Virus record (IMG/VR): IMGVR_UViG_3300044627_002262
Location: 1-62,281 of that record
Length of the DNA stretch: 62,281 nucleotides
Source of the DNA: a virus
Reading direction: 5' to 3' (one strand)
Of the stretch, positions 41,011 through 52,592 are shown one piece after another (position 1 is the first letter of the stretch; every line of letters starts with the position of its first letter). The translations under genes and the position numbers were made by a program. The notes beneath the pieces were generated by a model. It was not told where the DNA came from, made no database searches, and worked only from the letters and a program-made list of their open reading frames with translations.

Positions 41011-42137
41011 TTATCCTACAACAGTCCAATTTTTTGCTGTTGCAATTGCAGGGTTGTCGGTCGCTATGCCGTAGTTGCCCGTGACAGTTATAGTTTGTGT
41101 TGGTAGCGCAGTTAAATCAGCAAGGTTAGTGTAAATCTCGTTAAGATTTGTTGCGCTTAAAGCGCAATTTGCGAATGAAACAGTGCTTTTTATTCCTGTT
41201 GCTTGGCAACGCTTCAGCCCGTTGCAATTTATTGCAAATGAAATTATACTTGTTGCACTTGAGCAATTAAGGTTAGGGATGCTTTGAAGCGATCTACAAG
41301 CATTAAACATACTAGTCATGTTTGTTACAGCAGAAGTATTAAATAAAGGAACACTCTGAAGTGCAGAGCAAGCTTGAAACATATTGCTCATGTTTGTTAC
41401 AGCAATAGTATTAAATGATGGAACACTCTGAAGTGCGGCGCAAGCTTGAAACATACTAGCCATGTTTGTTACAGCAGAAGTATTAAATAAAGGAACACTC
41501 TGAAGTGCGGCGCAAGCTTGAAACATACTAGCCATGTTTGTTACAGCAGCAGTGTTAAATGATGGAACACTCTGAAGTGCAGAGCAACCAGAAAACAAAT
41601 TAGTCATGTTTGTCGCATTGTGCGAAAGAATAGTGCATTGCTCAAGAAGTCTAAGATTTCCTATTGTTCCACCAATTAGCCATGTCGTGCAGCTAGGAGC
41701 GGATAAAGTAATTTCAAGAATTGGCGTAGTGTATGTTGTCGCGCCAAGTGACGAATGCTTAAAATCAAATGATATAGATGTAAGATTTCGCCCCGCTTGC
41801 GGCGTAATCACAATCATTGCCTGCCGCATTTTAGAACCAACAGGCCCAATCTCTGTTGATGCAGAGAGGCTACTAAACAAATAGTTATGCTCTGCCGTAA
41901 CTCCAGCAGCAACATTTTCAATATTACCATCACCCCAATCAACTGTGTAGTTTCCAGAAAAACGGAACGCAACAAAATTGCTGTCGTTATCTCCCACAAG
42001 AAAAAGCGCGGCTACTTTTTGTTCTGTTGAGATAATTGTCGGCATGGCAATCCAATCACTGGGGCGAGTCCACCATGTAGTGGCTCCGCTGGAAATGAGA
42101 ATGTTGCCAAGGTATATTTTTCCAGTAGTTGTGGGCA

Positions 42138-42138
<1 letters not shown>
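41011..42138 (-). CDS. BspA-like leucine-rich repeat surface protein
   Basis: 375 residues. N-terminal beta domain (FSGNYTVDWGDGNIENVAAG, a PKD-like turn), then BspA/DUF285-type repeats of 24 residues (MFQACAALQSVPLFNTSAVTNMAS), about residues 180-300. These repeats occur in surface proteins of bacteria and protists and usually bind ligands. In the adhesin block it is likely part of a tail fibre. The repeats are nearly identical at DNA level. Confidence 0.7.
41317..41676. repeat. 72-base tandem repeat in the BspA-like gene
   Basis: CATGTTTGTTACAGC-type units begin at 41317, 41389, 41461, 41533 and 41605, always 72 bases apart (24 codons). Units differ by a few bases only, so the array expanded recently and can change in copy number by slippage or recombination. 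The last unit is degenerate. Confidence 0.8.
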
Positions 42139-44720
<2,582 letters not shown>

Positions 44721-44740
44721 AGCAGCAATAAACTGATGAA

Positions 44741-44766
44741 GTGGCAGGGTCGTTTGACCCTGCCAC
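44741..44766 (-). terminator. Perfect 11-base hairpin after the major capsid gene
   Basis: GTGGCAGGGTC and GACCCTGCCAC pair perfectly around a GTTT loop, between the capsid stop (44783) and the fibre start (44720). No U-tract follows, so it may be a partial terminator or an RNA 3'-end stabiliser that lets capsid mRNA exceed fibre mRNA. Confidence 0.6.
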
Positions 44767-44782
44767 CGATATCAATTCACTA

Positions 44783-45991
44783 TTACAGTCCTGTCGCACC
44801 TGTTGGGCAGGCGAGAGGCATACCATCAAATGGGCAACGCTTATAAACAATCGCGCAAACATTCTGCGGACGAATAGGTTGGATTGCTCGTTGAATTTGA
44901 TAAATATGCTGACCGAAATCTCCGTACAAGTTGCAATCATTGTCTCGGAAATATGTCCATTCCAGTTCACCCATAGCGAGTTGCGGGGCGAAACGGAATG
45001 TACCTTCGCCAGTGTAGGATTCAGGAACGAGACGCTTGAACGCTTCGCCAGCAACGACGAACATCACTTCGTAAGGTGCGCTCACCCATGCTGGGTTGCG
45101 GCGTTGACCGAAACCATTGGTGACAGTGGCAGCAATGGTTGGGTTGACGAGAATCAGATTGCCAGAACCATCGAAACCAGTAGCGCGAAGAGGTTGTTGG
45201 TCGATGCCAAAAGCGAAACCACGATACCCTTGGAACTGGTAACCAGAGATGCTCTGTTCACCAAGTTTGAACTGACCAGTAGTAAGACCGATCAAGTCTT
45301 CTTTCACATCCGCATCGTTGCGGAATGCTTCGATCTGGTCGGCAGATGCCATAACCTGAAAGAAGTCGCCTTCCGAGGTTGCAAAAGGTTCAGCAAGCAT
45401 TTCCTCGCGCAAGAACGAACCGATCTTGTAAAGGGTCTTGAAGTTCATCTGCGCGTTTGGAACGGAACCTGCCGCCCAAGGTGCGCCGAGAACCTGCATA
45501 TCACCCGACAAGTTAGCCGAGAAAGACTTGGTATTATCAACAACGAATTTGATACCACTTTGCAGCAAGTATTGGTAACGAATATCGGCGTTGATAATTT
45601 GAAGGATGGTCTTCTCCAGAGCAATTTGAGCCTGAAGATAGCTACCTTTAAATGCCGTACGGGCTTGCTTCACGCAAACGCGAGGCCCAGCACCACGCAG
45701 GGTCTGAAGTTGGAAGGTGTACTCGGTCGTGCCAACTCGGTCAGGAGTCGCGCCAACACCGCACATTGTGGTGTCGTTGACAAACTGCGGAGCAGCAAGC
45801 GAAGCGTTAGGTACTGCCATTTCCTCGACGACAGAACGCACAACATCCGAAACATTCGGAATAGTGCCGCCATCAATTGAGTTAATGTAAGGAGATTTAC
45901 GAGCAAGAACTCGTCCGATTTGACCGATGATTCGGTTAGTGTCTTTTGAGGCGAAGTTTTGGATAGTCGCCAATGGGATACAATCTGCCAT
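44783..45991 (-). CDS. Major capsid protein
   Basis: 402 residues. Size, position after the scaffold, and pattern fit a HK97-fold or P22-like capsid: an N-terminal segment (GRVLARKSPYINSIDGGTIP), a long helix (TAFKGSYLQAQIALEKTILQI), a central E-loop/insertion region, and a C-terminal strand (AYKR-like AIVYKRCPFDGMPLAC). There is no protease gene, and scaffold rather than delta domain is present. An own promoter and long leader precede it. The identification rests on context and not on an explicit motif. Confidence 0.75.
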   Translation of the reverse strand: MADCIPLATIQNFASKDTNRIIGQIGRVLARKSPYINSIDGGTIPNVSDVVRSVVEEMAVPNASLAAPQFVNDTTMCGVGATPDRVGTTEYTFQLQTLRGAGPRVCVKQARTAFKGSYLQAQIALEKTILQIINADIRYQYLLQSGIKFVVDNTKSFSANLSGDMQVLGAPWAAGSVPNAQMNFKTLYKIGSFLREEMLAEPFATSEGDFFQVMASADQIEAFRNDADVKEDLIGLTTGQFKLGEQSISGYQFQGYRGFAFGIDQQPLRATGFDGSGNLILVNPTIAATVTNGFGQRRNPAWVSAPYEVMFVVAGEAFKRLVPESYTGEGTFRFAPQLAMGELEWTYFRDNDCNLYGDFGQHIYQIQRAIQPIRPQNVCAIVYKRCPFDGMPLACPTGATGL

Positions 45992-46204
45992 AATTTTGGT
46001 TTTCTAATTTAGTTTTGTTGTGATTTTTGCCCTGTAATCACACACTAAAAATTAGAATGCGACACAAAGCGGTTAAGTCTTTTTAAAGACGAAATTTTTT
46101 TGTTTCGCACCAAGCCGAGAGTGCTTTTTTTGCGGCTATTTAATTGGTTTTTAAGTCCAATAAAACTTCCCAAAATTACGGATTTGGTTTCCCGAATGTG
46201 ATAA

Positions 46205-46233
46205 TCCATACGATAGACAAATTTCAATGTCAA
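46205..46233 (-). promoter_or_regulatory. Strong promoter for the capsid gene with long leader
   Basis: TTGACA (46233-46228), 17-base spacer, then TATGGA (46210-46205) on the minus strand. About 210 bases of leader follow before the capsid ATG at 45991; this 45992-46204 gap holds no convincing gene. In the leader a GTCTTT/AAAGAC dyad (about 46078-46091) lies in an A/T-rich context. The open frame 46045..46233 starts in this promoter and is not believed. Confidence 0.6.
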
Positions 46234-46251
46234 CTGCTTTTTTAAAAAAAT

Positions 46252-46836
46252 TTATTTAAGCAGTGAATGCATTATTTCAGCCTTTGACTTTCCAATCTCA
46301 AATTGTGGATGAACCAGCATCTGGTCTACATCTGCGGACGAATTCACGCAGTTAAAAATATCGAATTCGCTTTTGATTTCCTGACCAATATTTATGTCTT
46401 CTGAAATAAAAGTTGCGATACAACTTCTGCACATCTCTTCATTTGCGTATACCAAAAAAGACTTTTTATCTCCGATTAAAACGAGTGACTTTTTTTCAAA
46501 GTTCTCTGCATCTGATTTTGTAAAACCACAATTGACTACATCGTACTCTGATAACCATCCACCTCCTGCTGCATGAAGCGCACACCACTTAACAAAACGG
46601 ATGATAATTTTTTGAAAATTATTCTGATCTGCGATTGATAATTCAGGTGCTACGCGAAGGATTTTAGCAACTAATTTTTGGAAAAGTGGACTGCCTTTTG
46701 CATGGCTATTATTAAGCATGATTGGTTCCCATCCATGCCGTTCCCAAGACGCTTTCCAAGCATTTGCTCGGCTAAATTCTTCCTCCTGCCTGCGAGTCGG
46801 AATTGATTCATAGTATGAATAGATTTTTGGTTTCAT
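46252..46836 (-). CDS. Glycosyltransferase with DxD-like motif (Gly_transf_sug type)
   Basis: 194 residues. KIYSYYESIPTRR and RFVKWCALHAAGGGWLSEYDVV match the family that includes capsular polysaccharide and Och1-like transferases, where AxxGGxYLDxD is the sugar-nucleotide site. Here the first Asp of DxD is replaced, giving SEYD (E97, D99). The gene is AT-rich and its ATG overlaps the end of the preceding transferase. Sits between scaffold and capsid genes, so glycosylation of capsid proteins or of a surface glycan is an option. Confidence 0.65.
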   Translation of the reverse strand: MKPKIYSYYESIPTRRQEEEFSRANAWKASWERHGWEPIMLNNSHAKGSPLFQKLVAKILRVAPELSIADQNNFQKIIIRFVKWCALHAAGGGWLSEYDVVNCGFTKSDAENFEKKSLVLIGDKKSFLVYANEEMCRSCIATFISEDINIGQEIKSEFDIFNCVNSSADVDQMLVHPQFEIGKSKAEIMHSLLK

Positions 46837-47867
46837 TAATATGTTTTGTAGCCTACATGAAACACTGGAGTGCCAAGGTCAATATGCGGTTGATGACCTG
46901 CTTTCTTTGCTCGATAACAAAATGATATGTCCTCACCAACATGGCCCTGCATTGGCAGAAAATAATCAAACGGATTTTCTGGATTATCTGTTTTTAATTC
47001 AGGGAATGTTTTTTGGATATCTTCAAAAACACTGCGATGAATTAATAGGCATCCCGTGCCGATCCAGTCCACTGGCGCGATGATGTCATGGTAGTCTCTG
47101 GCAGCAGAAACTAATCCTTGATCGCTACACATCAATCGCGCGCCTTCCTGACGACCAAAATAAGCACCCCCGATTAGTGTTTTGTTTGAATTCAAAAGTC
47201 GGTGAATGATGTGCCTCTGGAGCGGAAGATCAGCGACATTTTGAGCCGAATGAACTGTTGCTCTCATCCACGCTGGGCGACCAATGCATGGGATGATGTC
47301 GTCGTCCATCATCAGCAGGTATTTTGCGTCTGTCTGAAGGAATTTTTCAGCCAACTTGTTTCTGGAATGATAAACCATTGCGTCACCGATTGACATATCG
47401 AATCGGATTTTGTCGCGACCAAAGTCGAGTGCCATCGCGATCATAGCGAATGCAGTTACTGGGTTTGTTGTCTTGTAACAAGGGTAAGCCACCATGATGT
47501 CGCGGCCTGAAAATTCTGCGCGATAGGAAGGCATACCTTCGCTATTCCGCGATTCTGTGACCAAATCAGCGGGGTTTGGTGCTGGACATGGAGGAATATC
47601 GTTTGGACGCAATTCTTGCACAGGTTCAGCAACGGGTTCTGGCACATTCTCCAGTGCCTTGGCTTTTACTTTCGGCTTTTTCTTTTCTTTGACTTCTGCT
47701 TTCTGTGATTTTTTCACAACATCAGCGGGATCGTCGAGGTGCGAAAAATCTCTTTGCTGGAAGGGGGTTTTAGGTAGCGACTGAGAAAGTTGCCCCGGTC
47801 TTGCAAAAGGGTCGTTTTGCTCCAGTGCAATTTGTGTGATGCGTTCGTCTGGTGACAATTTATTCAT
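46836..47867 (-). CDS. GT2-like glycosyltransferase with charged N-terminal extension
   Basis: 343 residues. Residues 1-110 are charged, Lys/Glu/Pro-rich and probably disordered (KKSQKAEVKEKKKPKVKAKA). The catalytic part starts about 120 (GRDIMVAYPCYKTTNPVTAF) and contains YLLMMDDDIIP (DDD at 188-190), the GT-A metal site, and DWIGTGCLLIHRSVF plus GHVGEDISFCYRAKKAGH (the acceptor-binding ED motif). It overlaps the second transferase and follows the scaffold gene. The extension may link it to virion proteins. Confidence 0.75.
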   Translation of the reverse strand: MNKLSPDERITQIALEQNDPFARPGQLSQSLPKTPFQQRDFSHLDDPADVVKKSQKAEVKEKKKPKVKAKALENVPEPVAEPVQELRPNDIPPCPAPNPADLVTESRNSEGMPSYRAEFSGRDIMVAYPCYKTTNPVTAFAMIAMALDFGRDKIRFDMSIGDAMVYHSRNKLAEKFLQTDAKYLLMMDDDIIPCIGRPAWMRATVHSAQNVADLPLQRHIIHRLLNSNKTLIGGAYFGRQEGARLMCSDQGLVSAARDYHDIIAPVDWIGTGCLLIHRSVFEDIQKTFPELKTDNPENPFDYFLPMQGHVGEDISFCYRAKKAGHQPHIDLGTPVFHVGYKTY

Positions 47868-47888
47868 AAGATAATATTTTTTAGTTTA

Positions 47889-49133
47889 TTAATTTCCTGC
47901 TTCATCAAGACCGAGGTCGATTGCATCCGCAGATGACATTTTAAGCCTGTCAGATACACTGGATACTTTGTTACTCGATGCAGTTGCAAGATTCTGCCGA
48001 GGCATTCTGCCTGCTCCCTTCAGACGATTGTTTTCGTCAGAAAGTTGTTTAATTTGCGCCTCCATCCGTTGCCGTGCTGTCTGTTCTGTTCGCAATTGAT
48101 TGGTCAGCATATGCGACATTGCTGCTGCCGCCGCAACATCTGCCCGTGCCTGTGGAGTTTGCGGGTACATTGCCCCATAGAACAACTCTTCCAACTGTGC
48201 TGCCTGCGCGTTGTGCGATTCAATCGCTTTGCGTTGCTCTGGAGTTGCGCCAGCAGGAATTTCTTTTGGCAATGCCCAGTCGGCATTCTGCGCTTTAATT
48301 TGCTCCTGAATGTAGTTAATCGATTCCTGATCTTGTTGGGTGAATCTCTCAACAAGTGCCTCGTCTCGTTGCTGGTAATACTGTGATGCATTTGCGGCAG
48401 AATGCTGGATTTCTGCAATTCGTTTTTCGCTCAATTCCGCAATATCAACAATTCCACGCTTCAAACGCTCCGCATCTGTCAATGGCAGCTTGTTAAGTGT
48501 ACTCATCCACCACTTTTGATTAACTTTATCAGGCCCACCTTGTGCCTCGATGCTCTGCAATAGTTCATCGCTTGCACCATGTTGTTTCATAATGCCATAA
48601 ATGTTTGCTTTTGCTTGATTTATTGGCACATCGTACTTGTTTTGGAAGTCTGGATCACTCTGGATGTCAAACAATGCGCGGAATTTCCGCAAATCCTCAT
48701 AATCTGCTGGCGCAGGTGGTTTTTGCTCGTATTCTTGGAGTTTTTGGCGCAAAGATTCCGCTTCCTGCGCCTGTTTTTTGTAAACGCTGGCAGTTTCTTG
48801 CAATTTTCTCCAGTTTGACTGGTTTTTCTCGCTCAAATTGCGAGGTTGCTCGATTTGTTGAATTTCTGGGTCGATTTCGACCTGCGGAATCACTGGTTCC
48901 TGTGGAATTTCAGCCTGTGGAGCAGGTTCTTGAACTTGCTCTTGCGGTATTTCCTCTGGTTGCTCTGGAGTTTCCTCCTGAACCTCTTCCTGCACGGGTT
49001 CATCGCCATCCATTGCGGCATCAAGAGCGGCATCGATGGCATTTTCTGTATCTTCATCGATTGGATCAGCATCCAATGATGGGTTCCCGTGTCCAGTTAC
49101 TGGCAATTCTTCTTTTTCGAGTGTATCTTCCAT
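47889..49133 (-). CDS. Scaffolding protein
   Basis: 414 residues. A long acidic, Pro/Glu/Gln-rich N-terminus (residues 1-100: EEVQEETPEQPEEIPQEQVQ), a coiled coil (QSNWRKLQETASVYKKQAQEAESLRQKLQEYE), a helical middle and a basic C-terminus (TARQRMEAQIKQLSDENNRLKGAG...). This plan and the location between portal and capsid fit a scaffolding protein that is expelled after head assembly. Confidence 0.8.
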   Translation of the reverse strand: MEDTLEKEELPVTGHGNPSLDADPIDEDTENAIDAALDAAMDGDEPVQEEVQEETPEQPEEIPQEQVQEPAPQAEIPQEPVIPQVEIDPEIQQIEQPRNLSEKNQSNWRKLQETASVYKKQAQEAESLRQKLQEYEQKPPAPADYEDLRKFRALFDIQSDPDFQNKYDVPINQAKANIYGIMKQHGASDELLQSIEAQGGPDKVNQKWWMSTLNKLPLTDAERLKRGIVDIAELSEKRIAEIQHSAANASQYYQQRDEALVERFTQQDQESINYIQEQIKAQNADWALPKEIPAGATPEQRKAIESHNAQAAQLEELFYGAMYPQTPQARADVAAAAAMSHMLTNQLRTEQTARQRMEAQIKQLSDENNRLKGAGRMPRQNLATASSNKVSSVSDRLKMSSADAIDLGLDEAGN

Positions 49134-49195
49134 ATTTATATTAAGTTATAGTGATGTATAGCGAGTTTAGTGTATAAGTTGATAAACTATTTATA

Positions 49196-49456
49196 TTATT
49201 TCATTGATTTACTGCCTCGGCACTTCCATTTTTTCCGAGACAAATTGTTTGGAGAGTTAGGATCAGACTTCCAATCGCCTTTAATTTTGGCAGATCGGGC
49301 GCAGTACGCATCCCCCTTGGCAGTACCGGGTCGAATCCGTTTGCCGCCATCCTTCGCCTTGCCTGCCTGCCCGTAAGAAACCTTTCGAGTCCTGCCAGTC
49401 ATTGCATTTTTTACGATTTTAACGGACGCTTTTCCTGCTGCTGGTTTTGCTTTCAT
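49196..49456 (-). CDS. Small basic virion-block protein (DUF6321-like pattern)
   Basis: 86 residues, with 26 Lys/Arg. The core GGKRIRPGTAKGDAYCARSAKIKGD followed by SPNNLSRKKWKCRG is a conserved pattern in short phage proteins encoded next to portal and scaffold genes; the role is unknown. Overlaps the next gene by 38 bases. Confidence 0.65.
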   Translation of the reverse strand: MKAKPAAGKASVKIVKNAMTGRTRKVSYGQAGKAKDGGKRIRPGTAKGDAYCARSAKIKGDWKSDPNSPNNLSRKKWKCRGSKSMK

Positions 49457-49640
49457 TTTTTACAGGTTTTTTCTTTGCGGTTTTTTCCGATTGTTTAAAT
49501 GCCTTGGCAGTGGGTGCGCCTTTACTACCAACCTTACGCATTTTCTCTCCGCTACCAGCAGCAATACGCTTGCGCTTTGCATTAATGTTGGCGTAGAGAC
49601 CGACTACTTTTGCCGACGATGGTTTCTTTTTTATTTTCAT
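49419..49640 (-). CDS. Small Lys-rich protein
   Basis: 73 residues, more than a third Lys/Arg (MKIKKKPSSAKVVGLYANINAKRKRI, KKKPVKNESKTS). VGLYANINAKRKRIAAGSGEKMRKVG is a recognisable short phage pattern. Probably DNA- or capsid-binding. No further evidence. Confidence 0.6.
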   Translation of the reverse strand: MKIKKKPSSAKVVGLYANINAKRKRIAAGSGEKMRKVGSKGAPTAKAFKQSEKTAKKKPVKNESKTSSRKSVR

Positions 49641-49643
49641 ATT

Positions 49644-49883
49644 TTACATTGTTATGAAATTTCCTGCTGACGGGTCATCCTTGTCGTCAGGTGACACGGC
49701 AAGGTCATCAAGCTCACGCAGTGCGGACTCAAATCCCTCCTTGTACTTCGCTTGCAATGCAACTTCCTCGATGGTTTTTCCATCCACGCGAGGAATTCTG
49801 GAATGCAGGTATGTTCGGAGGCGAAGTTTTGTCTTCGCGTTGTATTCACGAAGGCGAGCGATGTCTTCAGGTTCCCAGTTCAC
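49644..49883 (-). CDS. Small hypothetical protein next to the portal block
   Basis: 79 residues (MNWEPEDIARLREYNAKTKLRLRTYLHSRIPRVDG...). Helical, with PRVDGKTIEEVALQAKYKEG in the middle and an acidic end (SPDDKDDPSAG). The family is not recognised. ATGA coupled to 49880..50161. Confidence 0.6.
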   Translation of the reverse strand: MNWEPEDIARLREYNAKTKLRLRTYLHSRIPRVDGKTIEEVALQAKYKEGFESALRELDDLAVSPDDKDDPSAGNFITM

Positions 49884-50161
49884 TTTTTCTCTTCGTCTTT
49901 TTTGCCAGAGATCATCTTCTTTGCGCCTTCGACCATTTTGCCGACTGCCTTCTTGCCTTTGCGGTAAACATTCTTCGCGGCATCAACGAGTTCCTCGGTC
50001 TTGACCATGCCTTGGTCACTCATTTTTTGCTTGTCGAGCTTTTCGTATGCTGCCTCCTCCTCTGCGGACAGGAGGGAATCGAGTTCCATCTCCTTCTCCT
50101 TCATGGTTGGAAGTTGAGTTACTTTTTCTTTGTCTTTTGGTTTTGATTTTAGCTTGTCCAT
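49880..50161 (-). CDS. Small Lys/Glu-rich protein
   Basis: 93 residues, highly charged (KPKDKEKVTQLPTMKEKEMELDSLLS...KKMISGKKDEEKK), mainly helical. Coupled to the previous and next small genes. Possible head-completion or scaffold accessory; nothing more specific. Confidence 0.55.
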   Translation of the reverse strand: MDKLKSKPKDKEKVTQLPTMKEKEMELDSLLSAEEEAAYEKLDKQKMSDQGMVKTEELVDAAKNVYRKGKKAVGKMVEGAKKMISGKKDEEKK

Positions 50162-50167
50162 AAATTT

Positions 50168-52591
50168 TTATCCTGCTGTTGGTGGTTTACCGGGGGCGGC
50201 AATCTCGTTGACTGTTTGGTTCTGTGATGGTGCGAGAGTCTGCATTGCATCCCCCATCATGTTTGCTTGCGCTACAGATGGTCGTTTGCCCGTTCCAATG
50301 CCTCTTTGCTGCACTGCGCCTGCTGCTGGAATCAAACCATCAGGAGGCGGCGTTGCAGTGCCTGCCGTGAGTTTCTGAATGGCGAGTTGCAATCCTTCGC
50401 GATACATCGCGGCCTTTTGTTTGTCCATGCCCTTGCCCTCGCCTGCCGCGATATGCGAAGCGTAGTGCTGCATTGCCCTTGTGAATGGCTCAACCAACTC
50501 GACTGGCAGACTGCCTTCAGGCGCATTGGCGATTACTGGCATGAGCTTCTCTGTAAGAGTCTGCAAGTGCAGATCGTCATCGTCCCTCGGAGAGACTGGC
50601 ACTTCCTGACCTGCGAGTATGGACTGAAGCTCGATGACCTGTTGGCGAGTCGCCTCGATAGCATTTGCCTGCACCATGTCGGGCGGCAGTAGCACAGAAT
50701 TCGCCAGTTCCTGACCAACCTTGCGCGACCAGTCGAGCTTCATCAACTCGGCCTGATTTACATTCGGATTGCCAGTGTATCTTTGAATCAAAAGATCAAG
50801 GATTGCGTTATCTTGCGCCAACATATCAGGCAGGAGTTCCTGCGCTGGCGAATATGCCATCAACATTATGTCGGCAGGAGGGAGGTTGCGTTCCAGCATT
50901 CGCAGGCAACAATCGATTGCGTCCTCATCGAGGTGACTTGGAATCTGAAATGGAACCATGAACGATGGCATTTCCATTCCTGCCTCCATAAACGCATCGA
51001 CAACTTCCCGTTTAGCCCAGACAGAGTCAGGATTTGTGAGTCTTGCAATATCGAGCAGTGTCTTTAATTCAGACGCAGTGCGGATGTGTTCAGCATGGCA
51101 GATGCCTCGTTGCATACGACCAACTGCCTGCATCCATTGAGACATCCAACGAGCAAGAATGCCTTCGCGGATTTGATTTTCGATTGCGGCAACACGATTG
51201 ATCTCCGATGCGGTCTTGTCACCTGTCTGAATTCCAATCGCGGAGGATGGTAGGAAAGTACCTACTTGAATCTCTGCGAGTCCGCTGATGAACTGGTCAA
51301 GTTTAATAAAATCCTCGACATCTGCTGGCATCTGTTGTTGCAACAGTTCGTATCCCTCGGAGACAAAAGCCACAGGATGATTGACAGTGAGCGGAGCAAC
51401 TCCAGTCTTTGCTGTCGGGCCTTTTCGCAGCAACAGCATTCCGCGAAGATAGGTATTGTCGATGATCAAATTTCGCGCCTTATCGACTGCGATGTGTGTG
51501 TTGTAAAGATCGCGACCTGCGCCACGGGAGGACATCAGAGAACCGCTTCCAACCTCGATTGCAAACAATGCGAGGCAGTCGCTCATGCGGTTGTATCTAT
51601 CAATTTGAGAGCAGATTTCGTCGCCCGATTTGTCATCAAAAAGATAGCGTGAAATTTTTCCGTTCGGTTCCTTCACCAACAATTCACCGAGTTCGACATA
51701 CTTTGCATCGTTCTCGTAACTCGCACCATAGCTTCCTTCGCGCATCCAGTCCTCGTACCGACGAGCATCGTCGTCACTGTCGAGCGTTCTGCCAGCAGGT
51801 TTCGCGTTGTTAATTGCTCGCACCAAATTTTTGATGTTCCATCCTGCCAGTGCGCTGATCTCTGCGTCTTCCAAGATCGGCAGCAACTCTGCAATTTGAT
51901 ATCGGCGTTTCCGCGCCCAGATTGGCGTGGCATCAGTGTTCTGCGGAGTCTCGATGGAGAAAAATGTATAATCTTGACGCAGGAATTCTGGTTTCCAGTC
52001 GCGGGAGTCGTCCCAACAGAGTGCGGTAAAGCCAAAGGTCGTGTTCTCATGCACAACTTGCGCGATGAGGTCGTTCAATCCATTCCATGACCTGATTGTT
52101 TTGGTAATCTCTTCGCGGAATACTTTCGTCTTCTGCTCGGAGTCAATTCCCTGAATAGGAAACTTGGAATAAGTCAATGTCGATGCAGCATCGATCACTG
52201 TGCGGAATGGTGGCTGAATGCGGGATACCAAGATCGACAGGAACCCAGTCGGACGATTGCTTCGCCAGTTCTGCCCCATCGATTCCAATTTTTTCGGCGA
52301 ATATGGAGGTTCGTTGTTGAGCTTTTTTTGGATCAGCGCATTTTTGCGGTTCCGCTCGACATTCTGTTGTTTCAGCCTTTTGTAGGCACTGAAGGCTTGC
52401 TGCGCGTCCCGAAATGTTCGGCGTACCTTGAGGGTCTTGGGATCGACAACATCGGCATTGTTTGTCCCTGACCCATCTTTAATCTCCAAATTAATTCGCT
52501 GATCTTTGTCGCTCCCATCTCGGAGGCGAGGTGCTTTGGGCGCATAGGTATTGGTGACGATTGCGGGAAGCGGCTTGCTGGAGTTTTTCAT
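50168..52591 (-). CDS. Portal protein
   Basis: 807 residues. Located between the terminase and capsid genes. The segment FLSILVSRIQPPFRTVIDAASTL, the ring-wing helices (AQVVHENTTFGFTALCW, TYLRGMLLLRKGPTAKTG), DFIKLDQFISGLAEIQVGTFL and the C-terminal Gln/Ala-rich barrel region are compatible with a large podovirus portal. Twelve copies should form the DNA channel. Assignment rests on context and length as well as these patterns. Confidence 0.75.
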   Translation of the reverse strand: MKNSSKPLPAIVTNTYAPKAPRLRDGSDKDQRINLEIKDGSGTNNADVVDPKTLKVRRTFRDAQQAFSAYKRLKQQNVERNRKNALIQKKLNNEPPYSPKKLESMGQNWRSNRPTGFLSILVSRIQPPFRTVIDAASTLTYSKFPIQGIDSEQKTKVFREEITKTIRSWNGLNDLIAQVVHENTTFGFTALCWDDSRDWKPEFLRQDYTFFSIETPQNTDATPIWARKRRYQIAELLPILEDAEISALAGWNIKNLVRAINNAKPAGRTLDSDDDARRYEDWMREGSYGASYENDAKYVELGELLVKEPNGKISRYLFDDKSGDEICSQIDRYNRMSDCLALFAIEVGSGSLMSSRGAGRDLYNTHIAVDKARNLIIDNTYLRGMLLLRKGPTAKTGVAPLTVNHPVAFVSEGYELLQQQMPADVEDFIKLDQFISGLAEIQVGTFLPSSAIGIQTGDKTASEINRVAAIENQIREGILARWMSQWMQAVGRMQRGICHAEHIRTASELKTLLDIARLTNPDSVWAKREVVDAFMEAGMEMPSFMVPFQIPSHLDEDAIDCCLRMLERNLPPADIMLMAYSPAQELLPDMLAQDNAILDLLIQRYTGNPNVNQAELMKLDWSRKVGQELANSVLLPPDMVQANAIEATRQQVIELQSILAGQEVPVSPRDDDDLHLQTLTEKLMPVIANAPEGSLPVELVEPFTRAMQHYASHIAAGEGKGMDKQKAAMYREGLQLAIQKLTAGTATPPPDGLIPAAGAVQQRGIGTGKRPSVAQANMMGDAMQTLAPSQNQTVNEIAAPGKPPTAG

Positions 52592-52592
52592 G

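Noticed and set aside
44741-45880. A 379-codon open frame on the plus strand
   Set aside because: It is antisense to the capsid gene, shows no recognisable domain, starts inside the capsid-downstream hairpin, and no plus-strand gene elsewhere is convincing.
46045-46233. 62-codon frame between the capsid and the glycosyltransferase genes
   Set aside because: It begins inside the predicted TTGACA promoter, has no ribosome site, and lies in the likely leader of the capsid mRNA.
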